Assembly (NCBI RefSeq): GCF_000308535.1
Contig: NZ_BAFW01000033.1
Location: 1-64,000, forward strand
Reading direction: 5' to 3'
Length of the DNA stretch: 64,000 nt
Origin: Nocardia cerradoensis NBRC 101014
GTDB lineage: Bacteria; Actinomycetota; Actinomycetes; Mycobacteriales; Mycobacteriaceae
Shown: positions 34,215 through 44,567 of the stretch, in pieces
How the letters are laid out: each line of letters opens with the position of its first letter
How positions within the stretch are numbered: the first letter of the stretch is position 1
Notes under the pieces: model-generated
Database searches by the model: none
Seen by the model: the letters and a program-made list of their open reading frames with translations, nothing else
What the model was told of the DNA's origin: nothing
Position numbers and translations under genes: made by a program

Positions 34215-35344
34215 TGGAACCCGAACGGGCACATCGGCTTCGGAACGCGCGGCGGGTACGGTACACACTGCTGCGGGGCGGGGTGGCATCCGCGAGTGTG
34301 CTGGGCGCCCTGGCCGGTGCGCAGGCCCTGCGGCGAATGGGCGCCGCCGTCGCCTGGCCGGCCCGCGGTGACGACCTGCGCGACGAGGATTTCACGCTGC
34401 TGGACCGCGACCCCGCGCACCGCGTGGTGGCCGACGACGGCGTGCCGCTGGCCGCCCGCGTCGTCGGCGCCGAGAACCCCTCCGCCACAGTCGTTTTCGT
34501 GCACGGATTCTGTAACAGCATGCACTCGTTCCACTTTCAGCGCCGCGATCTGGCGCGGCAGTGGGGCTCGCAGGTCCGCATGGTGTTCTTCGATCTGCGC
34601 GGGCACGGCAGCTCCGGCACGCCGAGCAGTGCGAGCTGCACGGTCGCGCAGCTGGGACGTGACCTGCTGCGGGTGATCGAGGAGTGCGCCCCCGACGGGC
34701 CGCTGGTGCTCGTGGGGCATTCCATGGGCGGGATGGCGATTCTCGCGGCGGCCGCCCGGGAGCCCGAATTGTTCGAGCGCCGCGTGCTGGCCTCCGCACT
34801 GCTGTCCACCACCGCGGCCGGAGTGACCCGCGCCGGTGCGGCACAGTTGTTGCGCAGTCCGGCGATCGACGGGTTCCGGGTACTCGTCCACACCTCCCCG
34901 GCACTGGTACAGGCGGGACGGGTCACGGCACGCCGGCTGATCACCCCGGTGCTGCATGTCAGTTCGTTCCACGGCGACGTCAGTCCCACGCTGTCGCGAT
35001 TCACCACCTCGATGATCGACCGGACACCGGTCGAGACCATCGTGAAATTCCTCGAAGCCCTACAGGTCCACGACGAATCGGCGGCACTGCCGGTGCTCGC
35101 GCCGCGGCCGGCGCTGGTCGTCGGCGGCGACCACGATCTGATCATCCCGTTCCGCAACTCGCGTGAACTCGCCGCCCGGCTCCCGGACGCCGATCTGATC
35201 CGGGTCACCGACGCCGCGCATATGGTGCATCTGCAGTATCCCGAGTTGATCAATGCCGCGCTGGAGCGATTGCTGTTGCGCGCGGGCGTCTTCGGCGGCT
35301 CATCCGTCGAATTCGGCGCGGGCCGGGAGGCGAGCAATGGCTGA
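34214..35344 (+). CDS. Alpha/beta hydrolase
   Basis: A 376-residue protein. An Arg-rich start and one hydrophobic N-terminal stretch (GGVASASVLGALAGAQALRR) suggest membrane association. The hydrolase fold follows: oxyanion loop VVFVHGFCNSMHSFHFQRRD, RMVFFDLRGHGSSG, nucleophile elbow VLVGHSMGGMAIL (Ser in GHSMG), acid strand ALVVGGDHDLIIPF and catalytic His in VTDAAHMVHLQYPE. The ATG at 34214 overlaps the alr stop by one base (TGATG), so translation is coupled. It overlaps tsaE by 8 bases. The substrate is unknown; an esterase or lipase role is likely. It is extra in this operon compared with M. tuberculosis as I remember it. Confidence 0.9.
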   Translation: MEPERAHRLRNARRVRYTLLRGGVASASVLGALAGAQALRRMGAAVAWPARGDDLRDEDFTLLDRDPAHRVVADDGVPLAARVVGAENPSATVVFVHGFCNSMHSFHFQRRDLARQWGSQVRMVFFDLRGHGSSGTPSSASCTVAQLGRDLLRVIEECAPDGPLVLVGHSMGGMAILAAAAREPELFERRVLASALLSTTAAGVTRAGAAQLLRSPAIDGFRVLVHTSPALVQAGRVTARRLITPVLHVSSFHGDVSPTLSRFTTSMIDRTPVETIVKFLEALQVHDESAALPVLAPRPALVVGGDHDLIIPFRNSRELAARLPDADLIRVTDAAHMVHLQYPELINAALERLLLRAGVFGGSSVEFGAGREASNG

Positions 35345-35822
35345 GCGTCGCGACGGGGCGCCGGAGGATCAGGGCGAGGCCGAGCGCCGGGAACTGCCCA
35401 CGGTCGCCGATACCGAGGCGCTGGGCCGGGAGCTGGCGGCCGAGCTCCGGCCCGGGGATCTGGTGGTGCTCGACGGTCCGCTCGGTGCGGGGAAGACCGC
35501 GCTGACCCGGGGGATCGCGGCCGGGCTCGGGGTCGAGGGGCGGGTCAGCTCACCGACCTTCATCATCGCGCGGCAGCATCGCGCCGGCGCGGGACCGGGG
35601 TCGATACCGCTGGTGCACGTCGACGCCTATCGGCTGGGCGGTGATCTCGACGAACTGGACGCCCTGGATCTCGATGCCGATCTGCACGAGTCGGTCGTGG
35701 TGGTGGAATGGGGTCTCGGCGTGGTCGAACATCTCGCGGACCGTCATCTGCGGGTGCGACTGCATCGGGAAGCGGAATCGGAGACACGCACCGCCACCTG
35801 GGAGTGGGTCGGACAGTACTGA
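35337..35822 (+). CDS. tsaE: tRNA t6A biosynthesis ATPase TsaE
   Basis: A 161-residue protein with the TsaE P-loop GPLGAGKTALTRGIAAGLG near 45-60, the VSSPTFIIARQH switch region, VHVDAYRLGGDLDELDALDL and VVVEWGLGVVE with the conserved Trp. TsaE binds the TsaB-TsaD complex and its ATPase activity supports synthesis of N6-threonylcarbamoyladenosine at position 37 of ANN-decoding tRNAs. The ATG at 35337 overlaps the hydrolase gene by 8 bases. A 259-base gap follows before tsaB. Confidence 0.95.
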   Translation: MAERRDGAPEDQGEAERRELPTVADTEALGRELAAELRPGDLVVLDGPLGAGKTALTRGIAAGLGVEGRVSSPTFIIARQHRAGAGPGSIPLVHVDAYRLGGDLDELDALDLDADLHESVVVVEWGLGVVEHLADRHLRVRLHREAESETRTATWEWVGQY

Positions 35823-36081
35823 TCGGTTGTGATGCTCGCCACCGCTGCCGCGCGGGCGAATCCGCGGCAGCGCGGCATCCGGTCCGCCCAGCCGTGCGGC
35901 GCCGTACCGGCACCGCGGCAGTCGTTGCGGCACTTGGTCGTTGACGAGCCCTCGGCGGGCGCCCCGTCACGACGTGCGCACATCCGCCGCGCAGCGGTTT
36001 GCCCCGCGGTTGCGACATGCGGATACGCCGACGGCGCTGATGGCATACGGGAGGTGACCAACCGGTATCGTTGAGGCAATC

Positions 36082-36771
36082 ATGCTTGTACTTGCTGTCG
36101 ACACCGCGACGCCTGCCGTTACAGCAGGACTGGTGGAACTGGAGCAGGCCGCCACACAGCCGCAGGTCCGCACTCTCGCCTCCCGGGTGACCGTGGACGC
36201 GCGCGCCCACAACGAGGTGCTCACCCCGCAGATCCTGGCCTGCCTCGAGGAGGCCGACCGCACGCGCACCGATATCGGGGCGGTCGTGGTGGGTATCGGC
36301 CCCGGCCCGTTCACCGGCCTGCGGGTCGGTATGGCGACCGCCGCCGCCTTCGGCGACGCCCTGGGCCTGCCGGTACACGGCGTCTGCAGTCTCGACGCCA
36401 TCGCCGCGGAGGCGTGGGCCGACGTGCCGGGCGGGCAGGACGAGAGTTCCGGCGCCGAACTGCTCGTGGTGACCGACGCCCGCCGTCGCGAGGTGTACTG
36501 GGCGCGGTATCGCCGCAGCGGGCGCGTCGACGGCCCGGGCGTATGCAAACCCGTCGATCTGGATTCCGGCGACGCGACCGCGATCGCCGGATCGCCCTCG
36601 CACGTGGACTTTTTCGATCTTCCGGTGCTGCCGGTGGAGACCCCGTCGCCCGCGGGACTGGTGCGGTGCGCCGCCCGCGACATCCTCGCGCGCGTGACGC
36701 CGGAGCCGCTGGTCCCGCTGTATCTGCGCCGACCGGATGCGGTCGAACGCAGCTATCAGGCGGTGCGATGA
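36082..36771 (+). CDS. tsaB: tRNA t6A biosynthesis protein TsaB
   Basis: A 229-residue protein of the ASKHA fold: a start [19 protein letters not shown], then [20 protein letters not shown] near 70-90 and [14 protein letters not shown]. It dimerises with TsaD and is needed for t6A formation. The ATG at 36082 follows a TGAGG element. Its stop overlaps rimI by 4 bases (ATGA). The 259-base gap before it holds no gene-like sequence and probably includes a second promoter. Confidence 0.95.
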   Translation: MLVLAVDTATPAVTAGLVELEQAATQPQVRTLASRVTVDARAHNEVLTPQILACLEEADRTRTDIGAVVVGIGPGPFTGLRVGMATAAAFGDALGLPVHGVCSLDAIAAEAWADVPGGQDESSGAELLVVTDARRREVYWARYRRSGRVDGPGVCKPVDLDSGDATAIAGSPSHVDFFDLPVLPVETPSPAGLVRCAARDILARVTPEPLVPLYLRRPDAVERSYQAVR

Positions 36772-37301
36772 GTACCGAATCCTCGCCGGTGGTCCATATC
36801 GAACCGATGGGCCCGGCCGATATCGCGCGCTGCGTCGAACTGGAACTGCTGCTGTTCCCCGAGGACGACCCCTGGCAGGACGTGGCCTTCCGCTCGGAGC
36901 TGGCCGGCTCGCACAATCGCTATCTGGTGGCGCGCGACGATGCCGGGCGCATGCTCGGGTACGCGGGCATCGCGCTGCTGGGCACAGCCGACCATCCCGA
37001 GGCCGAGATCCACACCATCGGTGTCGATCCGGACGTGCACCGCGGGGGAATCGGGACGGTGCTGTTGCGCGCGTTGCTGGCCGAGGCCGGGCGGCGCGGC
37101 GGACCGGTCTTCCTCGAGGTGCGGACCGACAACGCGCCGGCCATCGCGCTCTACGAGAAGCACGGCTTCCACATCATCGGCCTGCGCAAGAGCTACTACC
37201 AGCCCAGTGGCGCCGACGCGTTCACCATGCGCCGCCCGGCGATGACCGGATTCCCGCACCCTGGCGCCGAGCGCGCCCACGACTCCGAGGTCCTGTCATG
37301 A
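36768..37301 (+). CDS. rimI: Ribosomal-protein-alanine N-acetyltransferase RimI-like
   Basis: A 177-residue GNAT acetyltransferase. The acetyl-CoA loop [19 protein letters not shown] lies near residues 85-105 (motif R/Q-x-x-G-x-G as HRGGIG), followed by [31 protein letters not shown] (spaced here), the typical RimI end. RimI acetylates the N-terminal alanine of ribosomal protein S18 in E. coli; the actinobacterial enzyme may have wider targets. It overlaps tsaB and tsaD by 4 bases each, so the three are co-translated. The 20-residue C-terminal tail is extra. Confidence 0.9.
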   Translation: MSTESSPVVHIEPMGPADIARCVELELLLFPEDDPWQDVAFRSELAGSHNRYLVARDDAGRMLGYAGIALLGTADHPEAEIHTIGVDPDVHRGGIGTVLLRALLAEAGRRGGPVFLEVRTDNAPAIALYEKHGFHIIGLRKSYYQPSGADAFTMRRPAMTGFPHPGAERAHDSEVLS

Positions 37302-38332
37302 TCGTCCTGGGTGTCGAAAGTTCCTGTGACGAAACCGGTGTCGGCATCGTGCGCCGCCATCCGGACGGCACCTGCGAACTCCTCGCCGACGAGGTGGCGT
37401 CCAGCGTCGACCAGCATGCGCGGTTCGGTGGTGTGGTTCCCGAGATAGCCTCGCGCGCCCATCTCGAGGCCATCGTGCCCGCCATGCGGCGCGCGCTGTC
37501 GACGGCGGGGATCGCCAAGCCGGATGCGCTGGCCGTCACCATCGGACCGGGCCTGGCCGGTGCCCTGCTGGTGGGCGTGGCGGCCGCGAAAGCCTATGCG
37601 GCGGCCTGGGATATCCCGCTGTTCGCGTTGAATCATCTCGGCGGGCACGTCGCCGTCGACACCCTCGAACACGGTCCGATGCCGCCGTGTGTGGCCCTGC
37701 TGGTTTCCGGCGGGCACACCCATCTGCTGCACGTGACCGATCTGGCCGAGCCGATCGTCGAAATGGGCAGCACCGTCGACGATGCGGCCGGCGAGGCGTT
37801 CGACAAGGTGGCGCGACTGCTGGACCTCGGCTTTCCGGGCGGCCCGGCGCTGGATGCCGCTGCGGCCCAGGGTGATCCGGCCGCGATCGCCTTCCCGCGC
37901 GGGATGACCGGGCCGCGTGATCCGCGGTACGACTTCTCCTTCTCCGGTCTCAAGACCGCCGTCGCCCGCTATGTCGAGGCGGCCCAGCGTAACGGGACCG
38001 AACTGCCGATCCCCGATATCGCGGCCTCGTTCCAGGAGGCCGTGGCCGATGTGCTGACCATGAAGGCCGTGCGCGCGGCGCAGGATGTCGGTGTGGACAC
38101 GCTCGTGCTCGGTGGCGGCGCGACCGCCAACTCCCGGATCCGGTCGATGGCCGAAGAGCGATGCGCGGCCGCCGGTCTGACCCTGCGCGTGCCCAAGCCG
38201 CGCCTGTGTACCGACAACGGCGTGATGATCGCCACCCTGGGCGCCCACGTGATCGCGGGCGGCGCCGAACCGTCCCCGTTGACGGTCGCGACCGACCCGG
38301 GACTTTCGGTGTCCACCAGCCAGATTCGCTGA
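37298..38332 (+). CDS. tsaD: tRNA N6-adenosine threonylcarbamoyltransferase TsaD
   Basis: A 344-residue catalytic subunit for t6A. It starts [16 protein letters not shown], with [20 protein letters not shown], the metal-binding motif NHLGGH (His-x3-His) near 110, [11 protein letters not shown], the substrate loop [30 protein letters not shown] and [14 protein letters not shown]. It transfers the threonylcarbamoyl group from TC-AMP to A37 of tRNA, working with TsaB and TsaE from the same operon. Length is normal. It is convergent with the Hsp70-fold gene, with only 27 bases between stops. Confidence 0.97.
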   Translation: MIVLGVESSCDETGVGIVRRHPDGTCELLADEVASSVDQHARFGGVVPEIASRAHLEAIVPAMRRALSTAGIAKPDALAVTIGPGLAGALLVGVAAAKAYAAAWDIPLFALNHLGGHVAVDTLEHGPMPPCVALLVSGGHTHLLHVTDLAEPIVEMGSTVDDAAGEAFDKVARLLDLGFPGGPALDAAAAQGDPAAIAFPRGMTGPRDPRYDFSFSGLKTAVARYVEAAQRNGTELPIPDIAASFQEAVADVLTMKAVRAAQDVGVDTLVLGGGATANSRIRSMAEERCAAAGLTLRVPKPRLCTDNGVMIATLGAHVIAGGAEPSPLTVATDPGLSVSTSQIR

Positions 38333-38359
38333 CAGCGTCCCGAAGAGAATCCCTTCGAC

Positions 38360-39940
38360 TCAGTCCTGGGGCTGCACGGTCGTCGTGCCCGGCGCTGCCG
38401 ACCGCCCGGACAGAATGGGATCACCCGGCTCGGTGGGCTGGACCGGGTCCGAATCCGCGGATCCGGAACTGGAACGCGGCAGCACCGGAACCCGGGTGCT
38501 ACCCGGCTTGGTCGGCGCGGCCCCCGGTGTGGGGGTGCTCGTGCCGGGCGTAACCGGTTGCGGTGTGGTGGTTCCCAGCAGCGGACCGAGCAGATGCGGC
38601 AGGTTGGGCGGCAGCGGAATCTGCGGCAGATTCGGATCCGGCCGCAGTACCGGCGCGCTGGTGGTCGGCGTGACCGGCGGGACCTGATCGGCATTGGTCG
38701 TCGGCAGCGAACTGCCCGGCGAGGTGCCGGGTGCCGAACTGCTCGGCTGCGTGCTGTTCGCCGGCGGATGTTCGGTCCGGCTCTGCCCGGTGCCGTCCGT
38801 CGATGTGCCCGCGGGCATCGAGGTCGGCGCGGGTGGGGTGGTCAGCTGAGTATCGGTCGTGCCCGCCGGGGTCACGTCCTGATGGGCGGTCGGCACGAGT
38901 TCCTTGACGCCGTAGCCGACCACGAGACCGACCACCACGACCGCGCCGACGAGGGTGCCGATCACCTTGGTGAAGGTTCCGGCCGATCCGTCGCTCCCCA
39001 GCGCGATCGGGGAGAAGTTCGAGGGCTGGGCCGAATCGGCCACCAGCGCCGCACCTTTCGCGGTCACCGCCTCCGGCTCCGGAACCGAGACCACGGGGAT
39101 GTCGAGCAGTGCGTCGAGTCCGTCGATCAACGAGGCGATATTGGCGCCGCCGCCGATGATCGCCACCGCCTCCGGGACTTTCGGCGCGCGTGCGAAGACC
39201 GCGCGGGCGTAGTCGGCCGCCTCGCGCAGCAGATCGGCGATCAGTTCGGCGAAATCGGCACGGGTCAGCTTCAGCGGCTGCCCGGCGACATGGTCGATGG
39301 TCACAGCCGGGGCGATGGACAGATGCTCCTTGGCCGCCCGGCTGCGATTGATCAGCATATTCCGGTTCGGCCGGGTGCCGCGGCGGGCGAAATGGCAGTC
39401 CAGCAGGTGATGGTAGATCAGCTCGTCCACCGCGGAGCCACTGATCGCCTCCGTGCGCTCGGAACGCAGCACGGTGTCGTCGGCCAGATCGGCCACGGTG
39501 ACCGTCGTACCGGAGGCGCCGAGGTCGATCACCGCCACCGTCTCGTAGCGGTCGAGCAGGCCGGTATCACGCAGATAGGTCAGTGCCGCAGTACTTTCGG
39601 GGATGAGCTGCACATCCCGGCGCTGCCGGCCGATCGCGGCGCGAATCGCCATCGCCTGCTCGCGATCGCGGTAGGCGACCGCGATGGCGCCGGCCGGGAC
39701 GGGCTGGGTCTGCGGCGCCGAGGCGCCGGGCGAGTGCGTGCCGACGCGGTGCAGATAGTCGCGGGGCATCTGCGTGGTCATCAGCTCGATCGACGAGGCG
39801 ACCAGATCACCCGGATCGGAATGTGCCACATCCGCCGACACGACGCGGTAATCGAAACTCTGGGCACCGTTGGGCGCGGTGGCGACGACGGCCGAGCAGA
39901 CGACGTCGTTCCCGGCGGAGATACCGAGGGATGTTCGCAT
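38360..39940 (-). CDS. Hsp70-fold single-pass membrane protein with Pro/Thr-rich tail
   Basis: A 526-residue protein. Residues 1-~300 have an Hsp70/actin ATPase pattern: LGISAGNDVVCSAVV at the start, PESTAALTYLRD, the phosphate-2 motif VAVIDLGASGTTVTVADL near 140, and an adenosine motif EAVAIIGGGANIASLIDGL near 265. One membrane span lies near 316-338 (IGTLVGAVVVVGLVVGYGV). The last ~165 residues are Pro/Thr/Ser-rich and should lie outside the membrane. The ATG at 39940 has an excellent AGGGAGG site. DnaK-like proteins anchored this way recur in Nocardia and mycobacteria but their role is unknown. It is divergent from groES with 690 bases between. Confidence 0.8.
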   Translation of the reverse strand: MRTSLGISAGNDVVCSAVVATAPNGAQSFDYRVVSADVAHSDPGDLVASSIELMTTQMPRDYLHRVGTHSPGASAPQTQPVPAGAIAVAYRDREQAMAIRAAIGRQRRDVQLIPESTAALTYLRDTGLLDRYETVAVIDLGASGTTVTVADLADDTVLRSERTEAISGSAVDELIYHHLLDCHFARRGTRPNRNMLINRSRAAKEHLSIAPAVTIDHVAGQPLKLTRADFAELIADLLREAADYARAVFARAPKVPEAVAIIGGGANIASLIDGLDALLDIPVVSVPEPEAVTAKGAALVADSAQPSNFSPIALGSDGSAGTFTKVIGTLVGAVVVVGLVVGYGVKELVPTAHQDVTPAGTTDTQLTTPPAPTSMPAGTSTDGTGQSRTEHPPANSTQPSSSAPGTSPGSSLPTTNADQVPPVTPTTSAPVLRPDPNLPQIPLPPNLPHLLGPLLGTTTPQPVTPGTSTPTPGAAPTKPGSTRVPVLPRSSSGSADSDPVQPTEPGDPILSGRSAAPGTTTVQPQD

Positions 39941-40402
39941 GTTCACCTCCCTTCTCGAGCTGGTCGAGCGGACGGCCATGGTGGTACCGACCATCTCGAA
40001 CGGACATCAGGGGCATCCGCTGTGCGGCGAATGCTCCGCGCGCGGATCGGGACGGGTCTTCCTCCGTCGGGGAGGCGGTCCGGTGAGGCGCCATACCGTC
40101 AGGCTGTCGGTCCCATCAGGTGCGATCCGTTTTCAGGGTCGGGACCGGCCGTCGATCACGTGCGGTCTTGTTCTCGTCTCAGGTGTGCGCGAGGTCGTCG
40201 CGCGATGGGTGAAGCGGTTGTACTCGGCGGATCGCGTGACGGCTACGGCCGATGGGCAGGCCGTAACGACACAGCTGTCGTACGACATGACCGATCACGG
40301 AACCGTCTTACATACTGTCACAATCCGTTATCCGAACGTTACAGATTTTTCGGATCAATTGCCACGCCCTCGGGTGTGTCGCAAAGTCAGCACTGCCCAC
40401 CC
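39941..40402. other. Long intergenic region between Hsp70-fold gene and groES
   Basis: No gene-like sequence is seen. Bases 40300-40370 are unusually A/T-rich for this window (for example ACAGATTTTTCGG) and may hold the promoter of the divergent Hsp70-fold gene or additional groES control sites. The groES promoter and CIRCE follow at 40403-40436. Confidence 0.4.
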
Positions 40403-40436
40403 TTGAGCGCTGGCACTCTCGTGTATAGAGTGCTAG
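40403..40436 (+). promoter_or_regulatory. groES promoter overlapped by a CIRCE operator
   Basis: CTGGCACTC at 40410-40418 and GAGTGCTAG at 40428-40436 form the 9-N9-9 inverted repeat of CIRCE, the operator of the heat-shock repressor HrcA. A -35 TTGAGC (40403-40408) and a -10 TAGAGT (40426-40431) are separated by 17 bases and lie over the repeat, so HrcA binding would block RNA polymerase. The leader to the groES start is about 190 bases. Confidence 0.9.
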
Positions 40437-40630
40437 TCGGCACTGGTTGTGCTCAGGTGCCAGCTCGACTTTGGGCAAGGGTCCCGGCACCCGCGACGAC
40501 GGGGCTGTGCGCAGGGTCGGCACGGCGGTAGTGGTAAGGCTCCACGAACGCCGCATCAACACCGTGACCAAACCGTGAGTCCGGGGAACAGCCCCGGACG
40601 ACCGAATCCCCTGAAAGTGGAGGGCTCAAC

Positions 40631-40933
40631 GTGGCGAGCGTGAACATCAAGCCGCTCGAGGACAAGATCCTCGTCCAGGCCAACGAGGCCGAGACGACGA
40701 CCGCCTCCGGCCTGGTCATCCCCGACACGGCGAAGGAGAAGCCCCAGGAGGGCACCGTCGTCGCCGTAGGACCCGGCCGGTGGGACGAGGACGGCGAGAA
40801 GCGCATTCCGCTGGATGTCAAGGAAGGCGACGTCGTCATCTACAGCAAGTACGGCGGCACCGAGATCAAGTACAACGGCGAGGAGTACCTGATCCTGTCG
40901 GCGCGCGACCTGCTGGCCGTCGTCGACAAGTGA
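40631..40933 (+). CDS. groES: Co-chaperonin GroES
   Basis: A 100-residue protein, the heptameric lid of the GroEL chaperonin. It starts [19 protein letters not shown], with the mobile loop [39 protein letters not shown] and the end [16 protein letters not shown]. The GTG at 40631 has a GGAGGG site 7-12 bases upstream. It lies in the CIRCE-controlled transcript, upstream of groEL1. Confidence 0.98.
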   Translation: MASVNIKPLEDKILVQANEAETTTASGLVIPDTAKEKPQEGTVVAVGPGRWDEDGEKRIPLDVKEGDVVIYSKYGGTEIKYNGEEYLILSARDLLAVVDK

Positions 40934-40936
40934 TGA

Positions 40937-42709
<1,773 letters not shown>

Positions 42710-42854
42710 AATCGAAGCGGGCGGCGGGGCTGTGTCGAATTCGCGGCTCCGCCGCGGTGGCCCCCTAGGGCGCAACCCGTTGGGGTTGGGTCGGGCCGCA
42801 CCCCGGCGAGATCGGGTCGGGCCCTGGTCTCGGTGACGGGAGCCTTTGTGACCG

Positions 42855-42892
42855 CAACGGCCCGTTCACGGTGAAACGTGAACGGGCCGTTG
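42855..42892 (+). terminator. Perfect 15-bp stem terminator after groEL1
   Basis: CAACGGCCCGTTCAC at 42855-42869 pairs with GTGAACGGGCCGTTG at 42878-42892 with an 8-base loop. It ends the groES-groEL1 transcript and, being nearly symmetric, probably also the convergent sigK/anti-sigma transcript. It is followed by GCGTTTCG, a weak T-tract. Confidence 0.85.
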
Positions 42893-42966
42893 GCGTTTCG
42901 TGAGGGCTGCGGGTGGATACTCGCTGGAGCGTTGCGCCTACCTCGAGGCTCGGTTGAGCCCGGAGC

Positions 42967-43275
42967 TCAGTTGAGAGAGGTCGGGCCGGGTTCCTCACCG
43001 TTGCGGTGAGCGGGAGGACGAATATTTCGTGCGGCGGGGGCGTGATCGTCGGCGATCGCGGCCAGGAGCCGGGTGCGGAGGGTGGCGGGTGGCTGGACGG
43101 CCGACGCCGAGGCGAACAGGGTAAGAGCTTCTCTGGTCAGTTGCACTTCCGTGTCGAAGTCCGCGCGCAGTATCGGATCGCCGGAGTCGAACAGCTCCTG
43201 CACCGCGCGCTGGTCCTCGTCGCCGATCGATCCGAGCGCGACCGTATGCGCGAGATCGATCTGGCTCTCGTTCAT
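42967..43275 (-). CDS. Short anti-sigma factor domain protein (RskA N-terminus-like, no membrane span)
   Basis: A 102-residue protein. It matches the N-terminal, sigma-binding part of RskA-type anti-sigma factors: DLAHTVALGSIGDEDQRAVQ, ADFDTEVQLTREALTLFASA and QPPATLRTRLLAAIADD. Full RskA proteins (about 230 residues) go on to a membrane span and an extracytoplasmic domain. Here the protein stops after GPTSLN, and no such region is encoded in the 250 bases that follow. Its ATG is one base after the sigma factor stop, so the two are one operon with coupled expression. It may work as a soluble anti-sigma factor, or be a shortened remnant. Confidence 0.75.
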   Translation of the reverse strand: MNESQIDLAHTVALGSIGDEDQRAVQELFDSGDPILRADFDTEVQLTREALTLFASASAVQPPATLRTRLLAAIADDHAPAARNIRPPAHRNGEEPGPTSLN

Positions 43276-43276
43276 C

Positions 43277-43957
43277 TCACGTCACTCCCAAACTCTTTTT
43301 CAGTCGTGTCAATCCGTCCCGAATCCGGGACTTGACGGTCGGTAACCCTACTCCGAGGTAAGTAGCCACCTCGGCATATGTCCGGCCGCCGAAATACGCC
43401 AGCGAGATCGCCTCGCGCTGGGTTTCGGTGAGGGTGGCAAGGCTCTCGCGTACGGCCTGTTGTTCGAGCCGGCGGCCGACTTCCTCGGTGACCTCGTCGA
43501 ATTCGTTGCCGAGAGTCGCGGCGCCGTAGGTGACCTCACGCTGGGCGTGTGCCTGTTCGGCGCGGACCCGGTCGACGGCGCGCCGATGCGCGAGCGTCAT
43601 CAGCCAGGTCACCGCCGAACCCTTGGCCGGGTCGAAATTGGCTGCGGTGCGCCAGATCTGGAGGTAGACCTCCTGGGTCGTCTCCTCCGCATAACCGGAA
43701 TCGTGGAGGACACGCAGCACCAATCCGAATACCCGGGCGCTCGTGCGGTCGTACAGCTCGGCGAATGCCTGCCGATCGGACCGGCCGCAGCGCTCCAGAA
43801 GTGCCGCCAGCTCGATACTTTCGCTTGCGCGTGCCGTGATCGCAGAGTCCACACTCGGTGTGGCCACCCGACCGTCCCCGATGGATCCTTGGAACGAGTC
43901 GCCCTCTGCGGCCGGCGGCCGCGTTGTCACAACGCTCCATTCTGTGTCATCGGCCAC
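43277..43957 (-). CDS. sigK: ECF RNA polymerase sigma factor, SigK type
   Basis: A 226-residue ECF sigma factor. Region 2 is at about 60-125 (CGRSDRQAFAELYDRTSARV, VLRVLHDSGYAEETTQEVYL, TWLMTLAHRRAVDRVR) and region 4 at about 165-220 (LTETQREAISLAYFGGRTYA, EVATYLGVGLPTVKSRIRDG). The pattern closely fits mycobacterial SigK. About 40 extra N-terminal residues are disordered. The GTG at 43957 is the first start after an in-frame TAG. A perfect AGGAGGT ribosome binding site lies 20 bases upstream, too far for normal use, so the start is uncertain. It is followed directly by its anti-sigma partner. Confidence 0.88.
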   Translation of the reverse strand: MADDTEWSVVTTRPPAAEGDSFQGSIGDGRVATPSVDSAITARASESIELAALLERCGRSDRQAFAELYDRTSARVFGLVLRVLHDSGYAEETTQEVYLQIWRTAANFDPAKGSAVTWLMTLAHRRAVDRVRAEQAHAQREVTYGAATLGNEFDEVTEEVGRRLEQQAVRESLATLTETQREAISLAYFGGRTYAEVATYLGVGLPTVKSRIRDGLTRLKKSLGVT

Positions 43958-44273
43958 TACCGTAGCGCGCCGCTATGACCTCCTTCCAGGTGGGGTGCGT
44001 CGGGCAACGCACCTGGGGCCCAGCGGATTTCGCGCATAAAACGACACGCCGACGAGTGTGCGGAGACACGCCGTGACACGCCGATGACTTTCGCGAAACG
44101 CTGAGGCTTGGGTGCGGCTGCTGGTCACCATGCGGCAGGCGAATCGGCGGTGGCCGAGAACCTGCGCCTGTACCGTTGTCGCCGGCCACGTTCAGTGGCC
44201 GGGTGTTTGCTAGGTATTCGGCGCCCCAGCTGGTTCGGATCGGTCCCGTGCGACCGAATTTCGCGTGCGCCGG
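43958..44273. other. Intergenic region upstream of sigK, with 5' hairpin
   Basis: About 316 bases without a convincing gene. On the sigK strand, GGTGCGT (43994-44000) and ACGCACC (44007-44013) form a 7-bp stem with a 6-base loop, just before the AGGAGGT element at 43978-43984. The hairpin would sit in the sigK leader and could influence translation. No clear promoter hexamers were assigned. Confidence 0.4.
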
Positions 44274-44567
44274 TCAGACGGCCATCCGGCGGCGATTGCG
44301 CCGGGCGTGGAGCTCGCGTTCGGTCTCCGACATGCCGCCCCAGATGCCGTACGGCTCGCTGACCTTCAGGGCGTGGCTGCGGCACTGCATGAGCACCGGG
44401 CAGGTCCGGCAGATCTCCTTGGCGCGCAACTCCCGCTGGGTGCGCGCGCGTCCGCGCTCGCCGTCGGGATGGAAGAAGACGGAGGAGTCCACACCGCGGC
44501 AGGAGCCGCGCATCTGCCAATCCCAGATGTCGGCGTTGGGACCGGGGAGGTGGGTGGGCATGGGCAT
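44274..44567 (-). CDS. whiB3: WhiB-family iron-sulfur regulator WhiB3
   Basis: A 97-residue protein with the four WhiB cluster cysteines: GSCRG near 22, then ICRTCPVLMQC (C-x2-C-x5-C) near 53-61. The WhiB turn PYGIWGGMSETERE and a basic DNA-contact tail (RRNRRRM) follow. The N-terminus LPGPNADIWDWQMRG and SSVFFHPDGERGRARTQREL match mycobacterial WhiB3, a 4Fe-4S redox and NO sensor that controls lipid metabolism and virulence in M. tuberculosis. The ATG at 44567 has a GAGGAG site 6 bases upstream. Its place next to groEL1 and the next gene is the same as in mycobacteria, apart from the inserted sigK pair. Confidence 0.95.
   Translation of the reverse strand: MPMPTHLPGPNADIWDWQMRGSCRGVDSSVFFHPDGERGRARTQRELRAKEICRTCPVLMQCRSHALKVSEPYGIWGGMSETERELHARRNRRRMAV

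Noticed and set aside
35823..36081. Possible small gene between tsaE and tsaB
   Set aside because: Open frames exist but are Ala/Arg/Pro-rich with no ribosome binding site or family pattern. The gap is more likely a promoter region.
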